From assembly GCA_903844735.1 (NCBI GenBank), contig CAIMUX010000033.1, forward strand, positions 1 through 64,000: a DNA stretch of 64,000 nucleotides. The letters are read 5' to 3'. Under the pieces are notes generated by a model. The model was not told where the DNA came from. It was given only the letters and a program-made list of their open reading frames with translations, and did no database searches. The position numbers were made by a program, and so were the translations under genes. Of this stretch, positions 28,412 to 38,163 are shown in pieces. The stretch comes from Candidatus Eiseniibacteriota bacterium. Its GTDB lineage: Bacteria; Eisenbacteria; RBG-16-71-46; CAIMUX01. How positions within the stretch are numbered: position 1 is the stretch's first letter; every line of letters starts with the position of its first letter.

Positions 28412-31400
28412 TCACTTGATACGCGGCAGCCTCCCGGGATTGATCCGCGGCCGGCCTTTGAGTTCAGGCACGCGCGGCTTGAGCTTGCGGACGAGCTTCT
28501 CCACCTCAGCCAGCGCGCGGGCGATCTGTGGATCGTTGCCGGCAGCCCAGTCCTGGGGACGAATCTCCACCTCGATGTCGGGGTTGGTGCCGTAGTTCTC
28601 CACGCCCCAGCCCACGTCCTTGAACCAGAACGAGAACTCCGGCTGGGTGGTCAGCGTGCCGTCGACGAGGGAGTGGCGCGGCCAGATGCCGACCACGCCT
28701 CCCCAGGTCCGCTTGCCCACGAGCGGTCCCAGGCCGAAGAGCTTGAAGCCGTGCGAGAAGATGTCGCCGTCGGAGCCGGCGTACTCGTTGGTCAGCGCGA
28801 CCATCGGACCCATCGGCGCGTCCACCGGATAGGACTGCGGCGTGCCCCACCGGTTGGCGTCGTAGCCGATCCGCTTGCGCAAGAGCTTTTCGAGGACGAG
28901 CTGCGAGACATGCCCTCCTCCGTTGTATCGCACATCGATGAGGAGTCCCGATCGGTTCACCTCGCCCATGAAGGAACGGTGGAACTCAGCGTAACCGCGC
29001 GGCCCCATGTCGGGGATGTGCACATAGCCGACGCGCCCGCCGGAGGTCTCGTGCACCCACGCGCGATTGGCCTCCACCCAGTCGCGATAGCGCAGTGCTG
29101 ACTCGGACGAAAGCGTCTTCACCACCACCGCGCGCACCTCATCCGGCGTCCGTCCGGGCTGAGCCTGCGCTCGCGCCGCGCGTCCACCCTTGCGGGCAGC
29201 GGGCTGGGCTACCTCGCCGGCGGTGCGGATGACGAGACGGACTTCCTTCCCCGCCTGATTGGCGAGCCGTTCGTAGGGAGAGACCTCGGCGTTGACCGGC
29301 AGGCCGGCCACCTCGAGGATCTCGTCCCCTTCCCGGATGTTCAAGCCGGGCGCCGCCAGCGGTGAACTCGACTTCGGATTCCAGGAATCCCCATGCGGGA
29401 TGTGGGCGATCTTCCAGGCATGACGGCGCCGGTCCCACTCTATGTCGGCGCCGAGGAACCCGTGCATCCAGGCCGGACCGGGCCGGTAGTCGCCGGCCAT
29501 CTCGTAGCAGTGCGATGTCCCCAGCTCACCCTGCATTTCCCAGACCAAGTCAGAGAACTCGGAGCGAGTGCCGCAGCGGTCTACCAGCGGTTGGTAGCGG
29601 TCATGTACCGCCACCCAATCGTGGCCCGACATGTCGGGGGTCCAGAACTGGTCGCGCTGCAGCCGCCAGGCCTCGCGGAACATCTGCTGCCACTCCTGCG
29701 CGGGCTCCACCAGAGGACGGACGCGATCGAGATCGATCCAGCCGCTTTCGCGTCCGGGCTCGTCCTTGATGGTCTTGCCTTCCGACTTAAAGCCCGAGCC
29801 TATGACGCGCAGCCGGTTGCCGACGCGCACGGAGAGCGCCTTTCCGTCAAGCGAGAGCCCGAACGAGGTGCAACGCTCGACGACCGTCTCGACCTTATCC
29901 TCATCAAAGCTCCAGGCCTGCAACTGCGCCTTGGCCGACGGTTCGCCGGTGTCCATGAAGCCCGTATCCAGGCTTCCCTCGGGTTGCACCGACGTGAAGA
30001 AGACGCGGCTCTTCGTGCCAAGGATGCCGGTGTAGATCCCCTCCGGCACCGGGAAGGCGACGATCCGGTCGTCGATGCCGTCGAGATCGATCTCCACGGT
30101 CGGCGGAGTCTTGGGAGCGTCTTTGTTCGCCGCAGTCTTGGGGTCGTCCTTCTTCTCGTCGTCGTCCTTGCCGTTCGGCAGAGGGGCGCCGGGGGCGCGC
30201 AACGGCTTCGTTGCCGCGGCAAACGGGGACGGCAGGTCCTCGCGGAGGGGCACGAGGAACGGCCGGCTCCCCTTGGGGAAACCGAGGTCGAAGTAGATGC
30301 CGTCATAGATGGGATCGAAGACGCGGAACGACACGAAATAGAGGTATCGGCCTTCCGGGTCAAAGGCGGGCTGCATGTCGAAGAACTCGGCGCGGGTCAC
30401 CGCGGTGACCTTGGCCGTCGCGGCCTCGCAGAGATGGATGGAACTGTTGCGCTCTCCCTCGGCGAACCCGTAGGCGAGCCAGCGACCGTCAGGAGACCAC
30501 GCTACTCCCGAGATCCTGTTGTGCGCACTTCGCTCGATGACGCGGTGTTTGGCCGTAGCGAGGTCAACCAGAATCAGTTCGTGTCGCTGGTTGGTGAAGG
30601 CGACGCGGTCCGGCCCATAGGGAGCCGGTGCGAGGTCGATAACGCGGCCAAAATCCCCGGCGATTCGCTTCTGGATGCCGAACTCGGGACGTTCGGCCGC
30701 CTGGGCGGCGGCAGTGTCGCTCTTGGCGGAGCGGCGGCCTTTGGCTGGCGCCGCCGCCGATGCTGTCGGCTGCGCGGCTGCGCCATCGGCGGAAAGGAGC
30801 ACCAGGCTCTCCTCGCCGCCCTCGTCGGTCACGGCGACGATCCGCCGGCCGTCGGGCAGCCACGAGGCGAGCCGGTAGCGTATGCCCGCCGGGTTGCCGA
30901 GACGATCCGGGGCGCCTTCCCAGAGCCCCATGCTGTACAACCCGCCGCGGTGCACCGAGGCGATCGAGTGTCCGTTCGGGTGCAGGTCGAAACCCTCGAA
31001 CCAGCGGGTGGCGGGGACGAACTTGCGGGCCCGCTGTGCGCGCGGGCTGGCCAGACGGATCTCCACTTTGCGCGCTTCGTCTTTCTCCGGGTCAAAGACG
31101 AAGAGATCCGCACCGGCGTGGTAGACGATGCGCCGACCGTCGGTGGCCGGGAAGCGGACGAAGTAGTCCTCGTGGTGCGTGTGGCGGCGCAGGCCGCGAC
31201 CGGTGGGGGTGCAGGAGTAGAGGTTGCCGTATCCCTCATGGTCGGAAAGGAACCAGATCCGTTCCCCGATCCACATCGGGTTGGCAAGGTTTCCGGCGAG
31301 CTTCAGGAGCTGGGCGAACTCACCGTTCCCCTGCCGGTCAACCCAGATGGTGCCCGCCGTGCCGCCCTTGTAGCGCTTCCAGCGGGCGGGATCGCCCGAG

Positions 31401-31858
31401 TTGCGGCCAAGGACCACTCCGCGCCCGTCGCGTTGCCAGGAGATGGCGCGGGCCGGTCCGAGATCGAGGGGGACGGGGGAACCACCTCCCACCGGCACCG
31501 CATGCAGCATCTGTTCACGCAGGAAAGGCCTGCGCCAGTCGCTGGAGAACACCACGGAACGGCCGTTGGGCATCCAGCCGGAAACGATGCTGGTGGTGCC
31601 GAGCCAGGTCAAGCGCCGCGGCGGGCCGCCCTCCGCGTCCATGCCGTAGACCTCAAGCGGACCCTCGTCCCGGGCGCTGAAGGCCACCTGCTTCCCGTCC
31701 GGAGAAAGCGAAGGAAACACGACCGCGCCTGGAGTGTCGGTGAGTCGGCGCGGGATGCCGCCTTCTGCCGAAACACTCCAAAGGTCGTCTTCGCTCACGA
31801 AAACGATGTTGTCGCCATGAATGGTGGGGTGCCGGTAGTAGCCCTGGGAGGAAGCCAT
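28412..31858 (-). CDS. Tricorn-like S41 protease, first copy
   Basis: A 1148-aa tricorn-protease homolog. The N-terminal half is beta-propeller repeats with TolB/WD40-like phrases (LSPDGKQVAFSARDEG, WSPDGRWLAYGFAEGERNSS). A charged low-complexity linker lies near residues 560-580. A PDZ-like region follows, then the S41 serine-protease core: GYVHIPDMGPRGYAEFHR, LLIDVRYNGGG and NEYAGSDGD with the nucleophile serine near residue 1022. It should cut long peptides into short ones. No signal peptide is evident at the ATG (31858, AAAGGA upstream), unlike the second copy, so the two may act in different compartments. Confidence 0.88.
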   Translation of the reverse strand: MASSQGYYRHPTIHGDNIVFVSEDDLWSVSAEGGIPRRLTDTPGAVVFPSLSPDGKQVAFSARDEGPLEVYGMDAEGGPPRRLTWLGTTSIVSGWMPNGRSVVFSSDWRRPFLREQMLHAVPVGGGSPVPLDLGPARAISWQRDGRGVVLGRNSGDPARWKRYKGGTAGTIWVDRQGNGEFAQLLKLAGNLANPMWIGERIWFLSDHEGYGNLYSCTPTGRGLRRHTHHEDYFVRFPATDGRRIVYHAGADLFVFDPEKDEARKVEIRLASPRAQRARKFVPATRWFEGFDLHPNGHSIASVHRGGLYSMGLWEGAPDRLGNPAGIRYRLASWLPDGRRIVAVTDEGGEESLVLLSADGAAAQPTASAAAPAKGRRSAKSDTAAAQAAERPEFGIQKRIAGDFGRVIDLAPAPYGPDRVAFTNQRHELILVDLATAKHRVIERSAHNRISGVAWSPDGRWLAYGFAEGERNSSIHLCEAATAKVTAVTRAEFFDMQPAFDPEGRYLYFVSFRVFDPIYDGIYFDLGFPKGSRPFLVPLREDLPSPFAAATKPLRAPGAPLPNGKDDDEKKDDPKTAANKDAPKTPPTVEIDLDGIDDRIVAFPVPEGIYTGILGTKSRVFFTSVQPEGSLDTGFMDTGEPSAKAQLQAWSFDEDKVETVVERCTSFGLSLDGKALSVRVGNRLRVIGSGFKSEGKTIKDEPGRESGWIDLDRVRPLVEPAQEWQQMFREAWRLQRDQFWTPDMSGHDWVAVHDRYQPLVDRCGTRSEFSDLVWEMQGELGTSHCYEMAGDYRPGPAWMHGFLGADIEWDRRRHAWKIAHIPHGDSWNPKSSSPLAAPGLNIREGDEILEVAGLPVNAEVSPYERLANQAGKEVRLVIRTAGEVAQPAARKGGRAARAQAQPGRTPDEVRAVVVKTLSSESALRYRDWVEANRAWVHETSGGRVGYVHIPDMGPRGYAEFHRSFMGEVNRSGLLIDVRYNGGGHVSQLVLEKLLRKRIGYDANRWGTPQSYPVDAPMGPMVALTNEYAGSDGDIFSHGFKLFGLGPLVGKRTWGGVVGIWPRHSLVDGTLTTQPEFSFWFKDVGWGVENYGTNPDIEVEIRPQDWAAGNDPQIARALAEVEKLVRKLKPRVPELKGRPRINPGRLPRIK

Positions 31859-31951
31859 GCTCGGGATCCTTTCTTATGGTAATCGACCAACTCGACAGTT
31901 CGTAATTATGTGGCTGTGTTTGCGTGGCGGTCAAGGAAAGGCATGAGGACC

Positions 31952-32071
31952 TTGAGATTCGGAGGCTTCGGGCTTCGGGTCGGAGGACGCCGAGCAGTCT
32001 CTGGAGGCCACGAATTGAAGCCCGATGCCCCTTCCGAATCTGCCCTCCCGAAGCCCGAAGCCCAATCTCAG
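31952..32071. repeat. Inverted repeat between the two tricorn genes
   Basis: The left arm 31952-31979 (ending GCTTCGGGCTTCGGG) and right arm 32048-32071 (starting CCCGAAGCCCGAAGCC) are complementary over about 25 bp with small gaps, separated by about 70 bp. It lies directly after the upstream gene's stop, so it could fold as an extended hairpin that reduces read-through. The GAAGCCCGAAGCC core recurs elsewhere in this window. Confidence 0.6.
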
Positions 32072-32077
32072 AGCCGC

Positions 32078-35000
32078 CTACTTTTCCCCCTGGAAAGCCT
32101 TCCGGCTGTGGTCCGGCGCCGGGCCGAAGTTCGGCACCACCGGGGGTTTCTCCTGGCGCAGGCGCAGAACCTCCTGGATGCCACGGTCGAGCTGGGCGTC
32201 GACGCCGCGGCCGAGCTCCTGGGGCAGGTTGTCGACTTCGATGTCGGGATCGACCCCGTGGTTCTCGATCGCCCAGCCGCCTTTCGGTTGCCACCAAGCA
32301 AACTCCGGAGTCGTCACTCCACCGCCATCCGCCATCTCCCAGATTCCGCGGATGCCAATGACTCCGCCCCACGATCGCTTTCCGATCACCGGGGCCAGAC
32401 CGGCGAGCTGGACCGCCTTGGGGAAAATGTCGCCGTCGGAGCCGGCATACTCGTTGGTAAGCACCACGAACGGACCGTTGAGCACCTTGTCGGGGTAGGT
32501 GCTGGTGCCTCCACCGCGGGCACGATCGAAGGAAATGACGCGCCGCATGAGCCGCTCGATGATGAGCTGCGAGACAAACCCACCGCCGTTCCACCGGGCG
32601 TCGACGACCATCCCCTCCTTGTCCAACTGCGGGTAGAACCAGGTGTCGAACTCCTTGAGTCCGCGGCCGCCCATGTCGGGGATGTGGACATATCCCATCT
32701 TGCCGCCGGTCTTCTCCGTCACATACTCCCGATTGCGGCGCACCCAGTCGGCGTAGCGCAGGCTATACTCGTCGCCGCCCTTCATGGCGGTTGCCACCAC
32801 GGTGCGCGAGCCCTCCGGAGTCGGCTTGGCATTCACCGTGAGGAGGACCTGCTTGCCGGCGAGCCCGCCCAGCAGCGCCTCGAACGGCAGGTCTTCTGCG
32901 AACGGCCGATTGTTAATCGCGAGGATGTACTCACCTTCCTTCACCATCGAGCCCGGTTCGTCGAGCGGAGAGCGAACGCGGTCGGCCGGCGCGCCGCGGA
33001 AGATCCGTTCGACCTTGAAGGCGTCTCCTTCCCGCTGGAGACGGGCGCCGAGGAGCCCTGTGGCCACGCGGGGCACGTTGACCCCGCGGTCACCGCCCCA
33101 GACATACGTGTGGGAGGTGGAGAGCTCGCCGATCATCTCGGCAATGAGGTCTCCCAGATCGGCGCGCGCGCCCAGCCGCGGCAGGAGGGTCGCGTACTGG
33201 TCGCGCACGGCCTTCCAATCCACGCCGTGCATCCCGGCGTCCCAGTAGTGGTCGCGGAGCCTTCGCCAGGCCTGGAAGAAAACCTGCTGCCATTCCTCGC
33301 GTGGATCCAGTTCGATCACGATGTTGTCGGTCGAGACCTTCTTCTTGTCCTGTTCGTCGCCGGGGGGCGTGTCGGCATCGAAGACGAAGAGGCCGCCGTG
33401 GTTGGACTTGCGCACGGCAATCTTGCCGGCCTTGGGCTGAAGATCGAAGGCTTCCACTCCCTCCAGAAACGGCTTGGCCTCCTTCTCCTCCAGATCGAAG
33501 GAGATAAGTGCTCCGCCCCCGTTCTCGTCCTCGTCGCCGAATTCGCCTTGGAACAACGGCTGCAGCTCCAGGGAGAGATAGAAGAGCTTGCCGCTGGTGG
33601 CGCCCAGCCCGAAGTAACGGCCAGGCTCCACCGGGACCTCGACGATGCGATTCTCGATGCCGTCGAAGGTGATCTCTACCGGCTCTGGCTTCTCGTCCTT
33701 CTTGTCGGCGTCGTCTTTGTCCCCGCCATCTTTCTTGGAGTCCTTCTTGGCGTCCTTGCTCTTGTCCTTGTCCTGGTCGGCCTTCTTTCCTTTGCCGTCC
33801 TTATCATCCTTCTTGTCATCGGGGCCCGGTGGCGCCCCCTCGATGGCGGCGAAGGGGTTCTTCACATCGGGCCGGAGCAGCACGAGGCACGGTCGCGCCG
33901 GGTTGATCTGGATCTGGTCGAAGTCGCCCAGGTCGCCGAGGAGCGGCTGGACTACCCGGTCGCTGATGAAGTAGAGATAGCGGCCGTCGGGGTCCCAGGC
34001 TGGCGTGCGATTCTCGGTGGTCCAGTCGGTCACGCGATGGATCTTGGCTTCCTTCGTATCGTAGATGTAAATCACGCCGCGGCCACGCTGGTCGGGTTTG
34101 TTGTAGGCCAGCCAGCGGCCATCGGGGCTCCAGGTGTATTCGCTGATCTCCCAGTGCTCGGCCCGCTCGACCTTGACGGGGTCACCGCCGGCGGCTTTGA
34201 CGATCCAGAGGGTGTTCGCCTGGTCGCCCCATGCGATCCATGTGCCGTCGGGCGACCAGGTGGGCGGGAAGGCGTGCCCGCTCACGCCGGGTGCTACGAG
34301 TTGCTTCACACTGCCGCGCCCCCAGGCGTCCGCGGTGACCAGGGCCTCGTCGCCGCCGGCGTCGGTGATGTAGACGACCCGTTCGCCCTTCGGGTCGTAG
34401 GCGACGCGATCCTCCCGCGCGCCGCTGCCGAAGGTGAGCGGCAAGGTGACGCCTTCCTTGGCGGGCAAGGAGTAGAGCTCCCCACGCGCTTCCACGGCCA
34501 CGCGATCCCCTTCGGGAGCGAGGGCGAAGCTGCGGAGGTACTGGTTGGCGTCCGGGTAGCGGATGCGGGTGAGGGTCCGCTCGCTGGGCAGGTCGATGGC
34601 CACGAGCCGTTCTGTGCCGTTCGCCGGGTCATAGATATGGATGTCGGCGGCCAGCGTGAAGGCGATGCGCCCCGTGGTCGGATCGATGGACGCCTGGCGG
34701 GCGTCCCAGGTGTCGAAGCGGGTGAGCTGCTTGCGCCCCGTTCCGTCAGGGCTCATCGACCAGAGGTTCATGGTGCCGCCCTGGTCGCAGAGGAAATAGA
34801 TCACGCCGCCGTACCACATCGGTTCCATGTCGGTGCCGTCGAAGGTCGTGACGCGCGCAAAGTCGGCCTTGGCGGGATCGCCCACCCAGATGTCGTCGGC
34901 CGTGCCTCCGCGGTACCGCTTCCAGGTTCCGCCGCCGCCATTGCGGGTGAAGGCGTAACGGCCTGACTGGGGATCGATCGAGAAGGAGAGTGCGCCGCCG

Positions 35001-35527
35001 ATCGGGAGTTTCACCGGCTCGCCCCCGTCGGGAGGCACCGTGTAGATATCGGGCGGCCACTGCGGGTTTTCCCGACCGCTCCGAATCAAGACCTTGCTGC
35101 CATCGGGTGTCCAGCCGACCGGCTCGTCGGTGCCCGGGTGCCAGGTCAGCCGCTTGGGTTCGCCGCCATCGGCCGGGATGACGAAGACATCCCGATTGCC
35201 GTCGTAGTCGCCGGCGAAGGCGATCCAGTTTCCGTCGGGAGAGATGCGGGGGAGCACCTCGTCGCCGGCGTGGGAAGTGATTCGCCGGACGGCGCTTCCG
35301 TCAATGCGGGCGGTCCAGAGATCTCCCTCGGCGTTGAAGACGAGCCGGTCTGCATGGATGGCTGGGGTGCGGAGGTAGCCTGGGGCGGCCTGGGCGGTAA
35401 GGGGGAAGGCCACGAGCATCGCCAGGAGCGCCGCGATGACGGCGAATGTGGTTCGGTGGGAGCAAGGAACCGGCGGAACCCGCAGAGGAACTTGGGCAAG
35501 TGTTTGTTCGGGGATGGGTCGGGGCAT
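32078..35527 (-). CDS. Tricorn-like S41 protease, second copy, exported
   Basis: A 1149-aa paralog of the neighbouring tricorn-like protease. This copy has a signal peptide (FAVIAALLAMLVAFPLTAQA). Propeller repeats (ISPDGNWIAFAGDYDGNRD, WSPDGRWLAYNKPDQRGRG) fill the first half. A lysine/aspartate-rich spacer of about 45 residues (around 565-612) replaces the shorter linker of the other copy. The C-terminal S41 core has MGYVHIPDMGGRGLKEF, VVDARWNGGGF and NEYAGSDGD. The ATG at 35527 follows GGAGGAGAA. Together the two copies suggest duplicated intracellular and extracellular peptide-trimming proteases, though the tricorn family also includes propeller-only scaffolds. Confidence 0.88.
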   Translation of the reverse strand: MPRPIPEQTLAQVPLRVPPVPCSHRTTFAVIAALLAMLVAFPLTAQAAPGYLRTPAIHADRLVFNAEGDLWTARIDGSAVRRITSHAGDEVLPRISPDGNWIAFAGDYDGNRDVFVIPADGGEPKRLTWHPGTDEPVGWTPDGSKVLIRSGRENPQWPPDIYTVPPDGGEPVKLPIGGALSFSIDPQSGRYAFTRNGGGGTWKRYRGGTADDIWVGDPAKADFARVTTFDGTDMEPMWYGGVIYFLCDQGGTMNLWSMSPDGTGRKQLTRFDTWDARQASIDPTTGRIAFTLAADIHIYDPANGTERLVAIDLPSERTLTRIRYPDANQYLRSFALAPEGDRVAVEARGELYSLPAKEGVTLPLTFGSGAREDRVAYDPKGERVVYITDAGGDEALVTADAWGRGSVKQLVAPGVSGHAFPPTWSPDGTWIAWGDQANTLWIVKAAGGDPVKVERAEHWEISEYTWSPDGRWLAYNKPDQRGRGVIYIYDTKEAKIHRVTDWTTENRTPAWDPDGRYLYFISDRVVQPLLGDLGDFDQIQINPARPCLVLLRPDVKNPFAAIEGAPPGPDDKKDDKDGKGKKADQDKDKSKDAKKDSKKDGGDKDDADKKDEKPEPVEITFDGIENRIVEVPVEPGRYFGLGATSGKLFYLSLELQPLFQGEFGDEDENGGGALISFDLEEKEAKPFLEGVEAFDLQPKAGKIAVRKSNHGGLFVFDADTPPGDEQDKKKVSTDNIVIELDPREEWQQVFFQAWRRLRDHYWDAGMHGVDWKAVRDQYATLLPRLGARADLGDLIAEMIGELSTSHTYVWGGDRGVNVPRVATGLLGARLQREGDAFKVERIFRGAPADRVRSPLDEPGSMVKEGEYILAINNRPFAEDLPFEALLGGLAGKQVLLTVNAKPTPEGSRTVVATAMKGGDEYSLRYADWVRRNREYVTEKTGGKMGYVHIPDMGGRGLKEFDTWFYPQLDKEGMVVDARWNGGGFVSQLIIERLMRRVISFDRARGGGTSTYPDKVLNGPFVVLTNEYAGSDGDIFPKAVQLAGLAPVIGKRSWGGVIGIRGIWEMADGGGVTTPEFAWWQPKGGWAIENHGVDPDIEVDNLPQELGRGVDAQLDRGIQEVLRLRQEKPPVVPNFGPAPDHSRKAFQGEK

Positions 35528-35672
35528 TTCTCCTCCAGGTAGCTGGCCAAGCGGCGCGGACGGACGGCCACGCCAAACTGCATGATACGACGGATTGGCG
35601 AGGCAGTTGCAGGAGGCGATGGGGCAGACCCAAGGATCACAGGGAAGGTCCGTGGGGGGCACCCGCCTTTCC

Positions 35673-35779
35673 ATGCAGATGGAGATCCTGGCGCTACGAC
35701 ATCAACTGGCGGTCTATCAGAGGGCAGCGGACCGTCCGCGAATTCAGCCCGCCGACCGAATCTTCAGGGCCTGGCTGAA
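35673..35779 (+). pseudogene. N-terminal stub of an IS integrase-type transposase
   Basis: About 35 codons (MEILALRHQLAVYQRAADRP, then PADRIFRAWL) match the start of the rve-integrase transposases that often begin with EIxALRHQLAVL. The match stops at RAWL, where the frame runs into a GAAGCCCGAAGCC-type repeat (35776-35799), and the DDE domain is absent. It lies on the opposite strand between the tricorn and histidine kinase genes. Confidence 0.7.
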
Positions 35780-35794
35780 GCCCGAAGCCTACTC

Positions 35795-37275
35795 TCAGGG
35801 GTTTCGCGGCAACTCGACCTGAAAGCACGCATTCCCAAGTCGGTCATCCACCACACGGATCGAGCCGCCATGCGCCAGCACGATACCTTTGACCAGGGCC
35901 AGACCCAGGCCCAGACCGCCGGCTGTCCTGGACTGGTACGGTTCGAAGACTCGAGCCCGGTCGCTCACCGCAATTCCAGGCCCGTTGTCTTCTACCTCCA
36001 ACACGACGCTCTCACCTGCGGCGCGCGTCGCCAGGCGCAGGCAGGAACGTTCGCGCCCGGCCGTGGCCGTCTGCGCGTTGTGCGCCAGGTTCATCAGCAC
36101 CTGCCGCAGCGCCAGGCCGTCGGCGTGAATCGTTCCAAGGTCGGGCGCCAGATCCGCCTCCACACGCAGATCGCGCAGCAGCGCCCCGGCGTCTGTGACC
36201 AGCGCGTTGAGGTCCAAGGGGGCGAATACAGGATCCACGGGACGGGAGAAGTCCTGGAAACGCTTCACCACGCTCTTCAAGCTTTCGATCTGCTCGATCA
36301 AGGCGCGAGGGGTCCGATCGAGGAATCCTGCGAACTCGCGGTCTTCTCCCTTGTAGCACAGGCTCAATTGCTCTGCCGTGGACTTCATCGGCCCGAGCGG
36401 GTTTCTGACCTCATGAACCATCGCGCCGGCCGTCTGTCGCCACTTGGCCAATGACTCGAGGTCCGCCTGGCGGCGAGACTGCGCGCCGAGACGGAGGATC
36501 ATGTCGTTGAACTGCTCGCTCAGGCGTGTGATCTCGTCGCGTCCGGTGACCGGCACACACACATCCCAGTTCCCGGCGCCGACCTCCTGGGTGGCCTGCA
36601 CCAGGCGTCGCACCGGCACCAGGAGGCCGCGCGCCAGCCCCCCTGCGACCAGAAGCGCCGCCAACACCGACACGGCGTACAGCCCGAGAAACGGCAGCCA
36701 GAAGGCGCGATCGAGTTCCTCGCGCAAGGACTGCAGACCGCGGACAGCCTGGAAGGCGGTCGCGATGTTCTCGGCGTCGGTTCGCCAGGCCTCGGACGTT
36801 GGACGGCGGACACGCAGCACGCTCCCGTCGGCCAGATTCTGCGTGACGTCTACCGAGCGGGGAGGAGCGTGCGACGAATGCGAGACGCGGGCGGTGTCGG
36901 TAGCACCCGACCGCAGAATCCGCGCCGTGTCATCCGGTAGCTGGAGCACGGCGTCCGTCCCCGGCAATCGCGCACCGGCGGGACCGGCCGCCGCCCGCAA
37001 CACACCATCCGCGAGTCCCGTCCGGCCCGTCGCTTCGCCAACCCAGGCGGCCACCGAGTCGGTCAGATCGCGGCCCTGTCGCTCGTACTGCTCGCGCGCC
37101 TGGCGGACTCCCGACTTCAGGGCTGCGTCGATCTGCGGGTTCAGAGGCTTCGCGTCACCAGTTGTCGGGCCATCCACGCAGCCGGCAGGGCGGGCAACAG
37201 GACCGAGAAGACCATGAGCAACGCCAGACCCAGAGGGAGAAACCAGCACAGACCGCCGTTTCGGCGAGCGCGCAT
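35795..37275 (-). pseudogene. Sensor histidine kinase interrupted by a frameshift
   Basis: A membrane histidine kinase. In the main frame (35795 to about 37140) there is a periplasmic sensor region, a second membrane helix (LPFLGLYAVSVLAALLVAGG), a HAMP linker, the H-box MVHEVRNPLGPMKS, the N-box LMNLAHNAQTAT and the G-boxes VEDNGPGIA and GGLGLGLALVKG. The expected first helix lies in another frame: an ATG at 37275 encodes LPLGLALLMVFSVLLPALPA and reaches a stop at 37141, exactly where the kinase frame takes over. One inserted base would join them. This is a real frameshift or a sequencing error. No response regulator is adjacent. It begins 3 bp after the Omp85-like fragment. Confidence 0.75.
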
Positions 37276-37278
37276 GGT

Positions 37279-37800
37279 CTAGAACGACCGGCCGAGGCTG
37301 AGATAGATCGCCGCGGGGCGCCGCTTGACCTGACCGGTCAACGGGTAGGCGACCTCCAGGTTCAAGGTCCGCAACCACGGGACGCGAACGAGGGCGCCAC
37401 ACCCAACGCCGGCGGCGGGATCGGCGCGCCCGCCGCCCGCGGCCCAGTGATTGCCGGCGTCGGCGAAGAGGGTGGCGATAACGCGCGGCCGGCTTGGATT
37501 CGAGCCGATCAGCGGATGACGCCACTCGGCGCTGACGGAACAGAGTGCGCGGGCGCTACGGGACCGCTCAACCCCGCGTCGGGAAACCCGTGCCCGCTCC
37601 CGACACCGCCGGCGATCGGACGAAGGAAATGCGGCGTGTCCGCGGAGGCATAGACCGCATGGAAGCGGAACGCCGCGGCCCGGGTGCCCGCCACCCGGAA
37701 GGCCCGATGGGCATCGAATTCGCTCCCCAAGAACGGCTCGGCGTCGCGAGGCGAGGCCCCCGCGGGACCATCCCCGCCCACGATCCGCTCTGCCACGGGC
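37279..37800 (-). pseudogene. C-terminal fragment of an Omp85/BamA-like outer-membrane protein, frameshifted
   Basis: Two adjoining frames together read as the end of an Omp85-type beta barrel. One gives a strand pair near 37590-37750 (FRFHAVYASADTPHFLRP). The other, from about 37570 to the stop, gives CSVSAEWRHPLIGSN, VIATLFADAGNHW and the final strand IYLSLGRSF, ending in Phe as outer-membrane barrels do. A one-base change near 37570 separates them. POTRA domains and most of the barrel are missing; upstream sequence instead resembles a DNA methyltransferase, so the gene was probably cut by a deletion. Confidence 0.6.
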
Positions 37801-38163
37801 GCCGTTGTCAAACGCCCCCGGATCCCATTTGCACTCGATGGCCAGCGGCGCCACGTCACCCCAAGTCTCGCCGGGCTTGAGGAAGCACTCTCTTCCGGGC
37901 ACGAGCGCTACGCGCCATTCCGCGATACCGAGTGCGAGCCGTTCCGTCTCCGCGCGGGAGATGTTCGGCGCCAGGCAGGTGATCAAGATGCCGCCGCCGA
38001 CCGCGTGGACGTCCTTGCCTGCGATGATCCGCTTCTCGATTCCGACGCAGAGGTCGAGGCCGTGCTTCAGCGGCGTTTCGTAAAGGATGTCGTTCTCGCT
38101 GCGCTGGTTTTTCAGGTGATCGAGAGACAACTGGAGCGATGCGTCGAGGTCTTCGGGTTTCGC
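37798..38163 (-). pseudogene. C-terminal fragment of a type III-like DNA methyltransferase (Mod)
   Basis: About 95-120 codons resemble the tail of Mod-type adenine methyltransferases: DLDASLQLSLDHLKNQRSEN, DILYETPLKHGLDLCV and KRIIAGKDVHAVGGGILITC. The catalytic motifs (DPPY and the AdoMet loop) are absent. The 5' side joins, with a frame change near 38160, a helicase N-terminal fragment; the 3' side runs into Omp85-like sequence, and the exact boundary there is unclear. The best reading is the remnant of a restriction or phage-defence locus. Confidence 0.6.

Noticed and set aside
29393-31882. An 829-codon open frame opposite the first tricorn-like gene
   Set aside because: Same reason; the - strand protein has intact motifs throughout.
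31910-34966. A 1,018-codon open frame on the + strand opposite the second tricorn-like gene
   Set aside because: Antisense shadow of a clear S41/propeller protein; composition is not protein-like.
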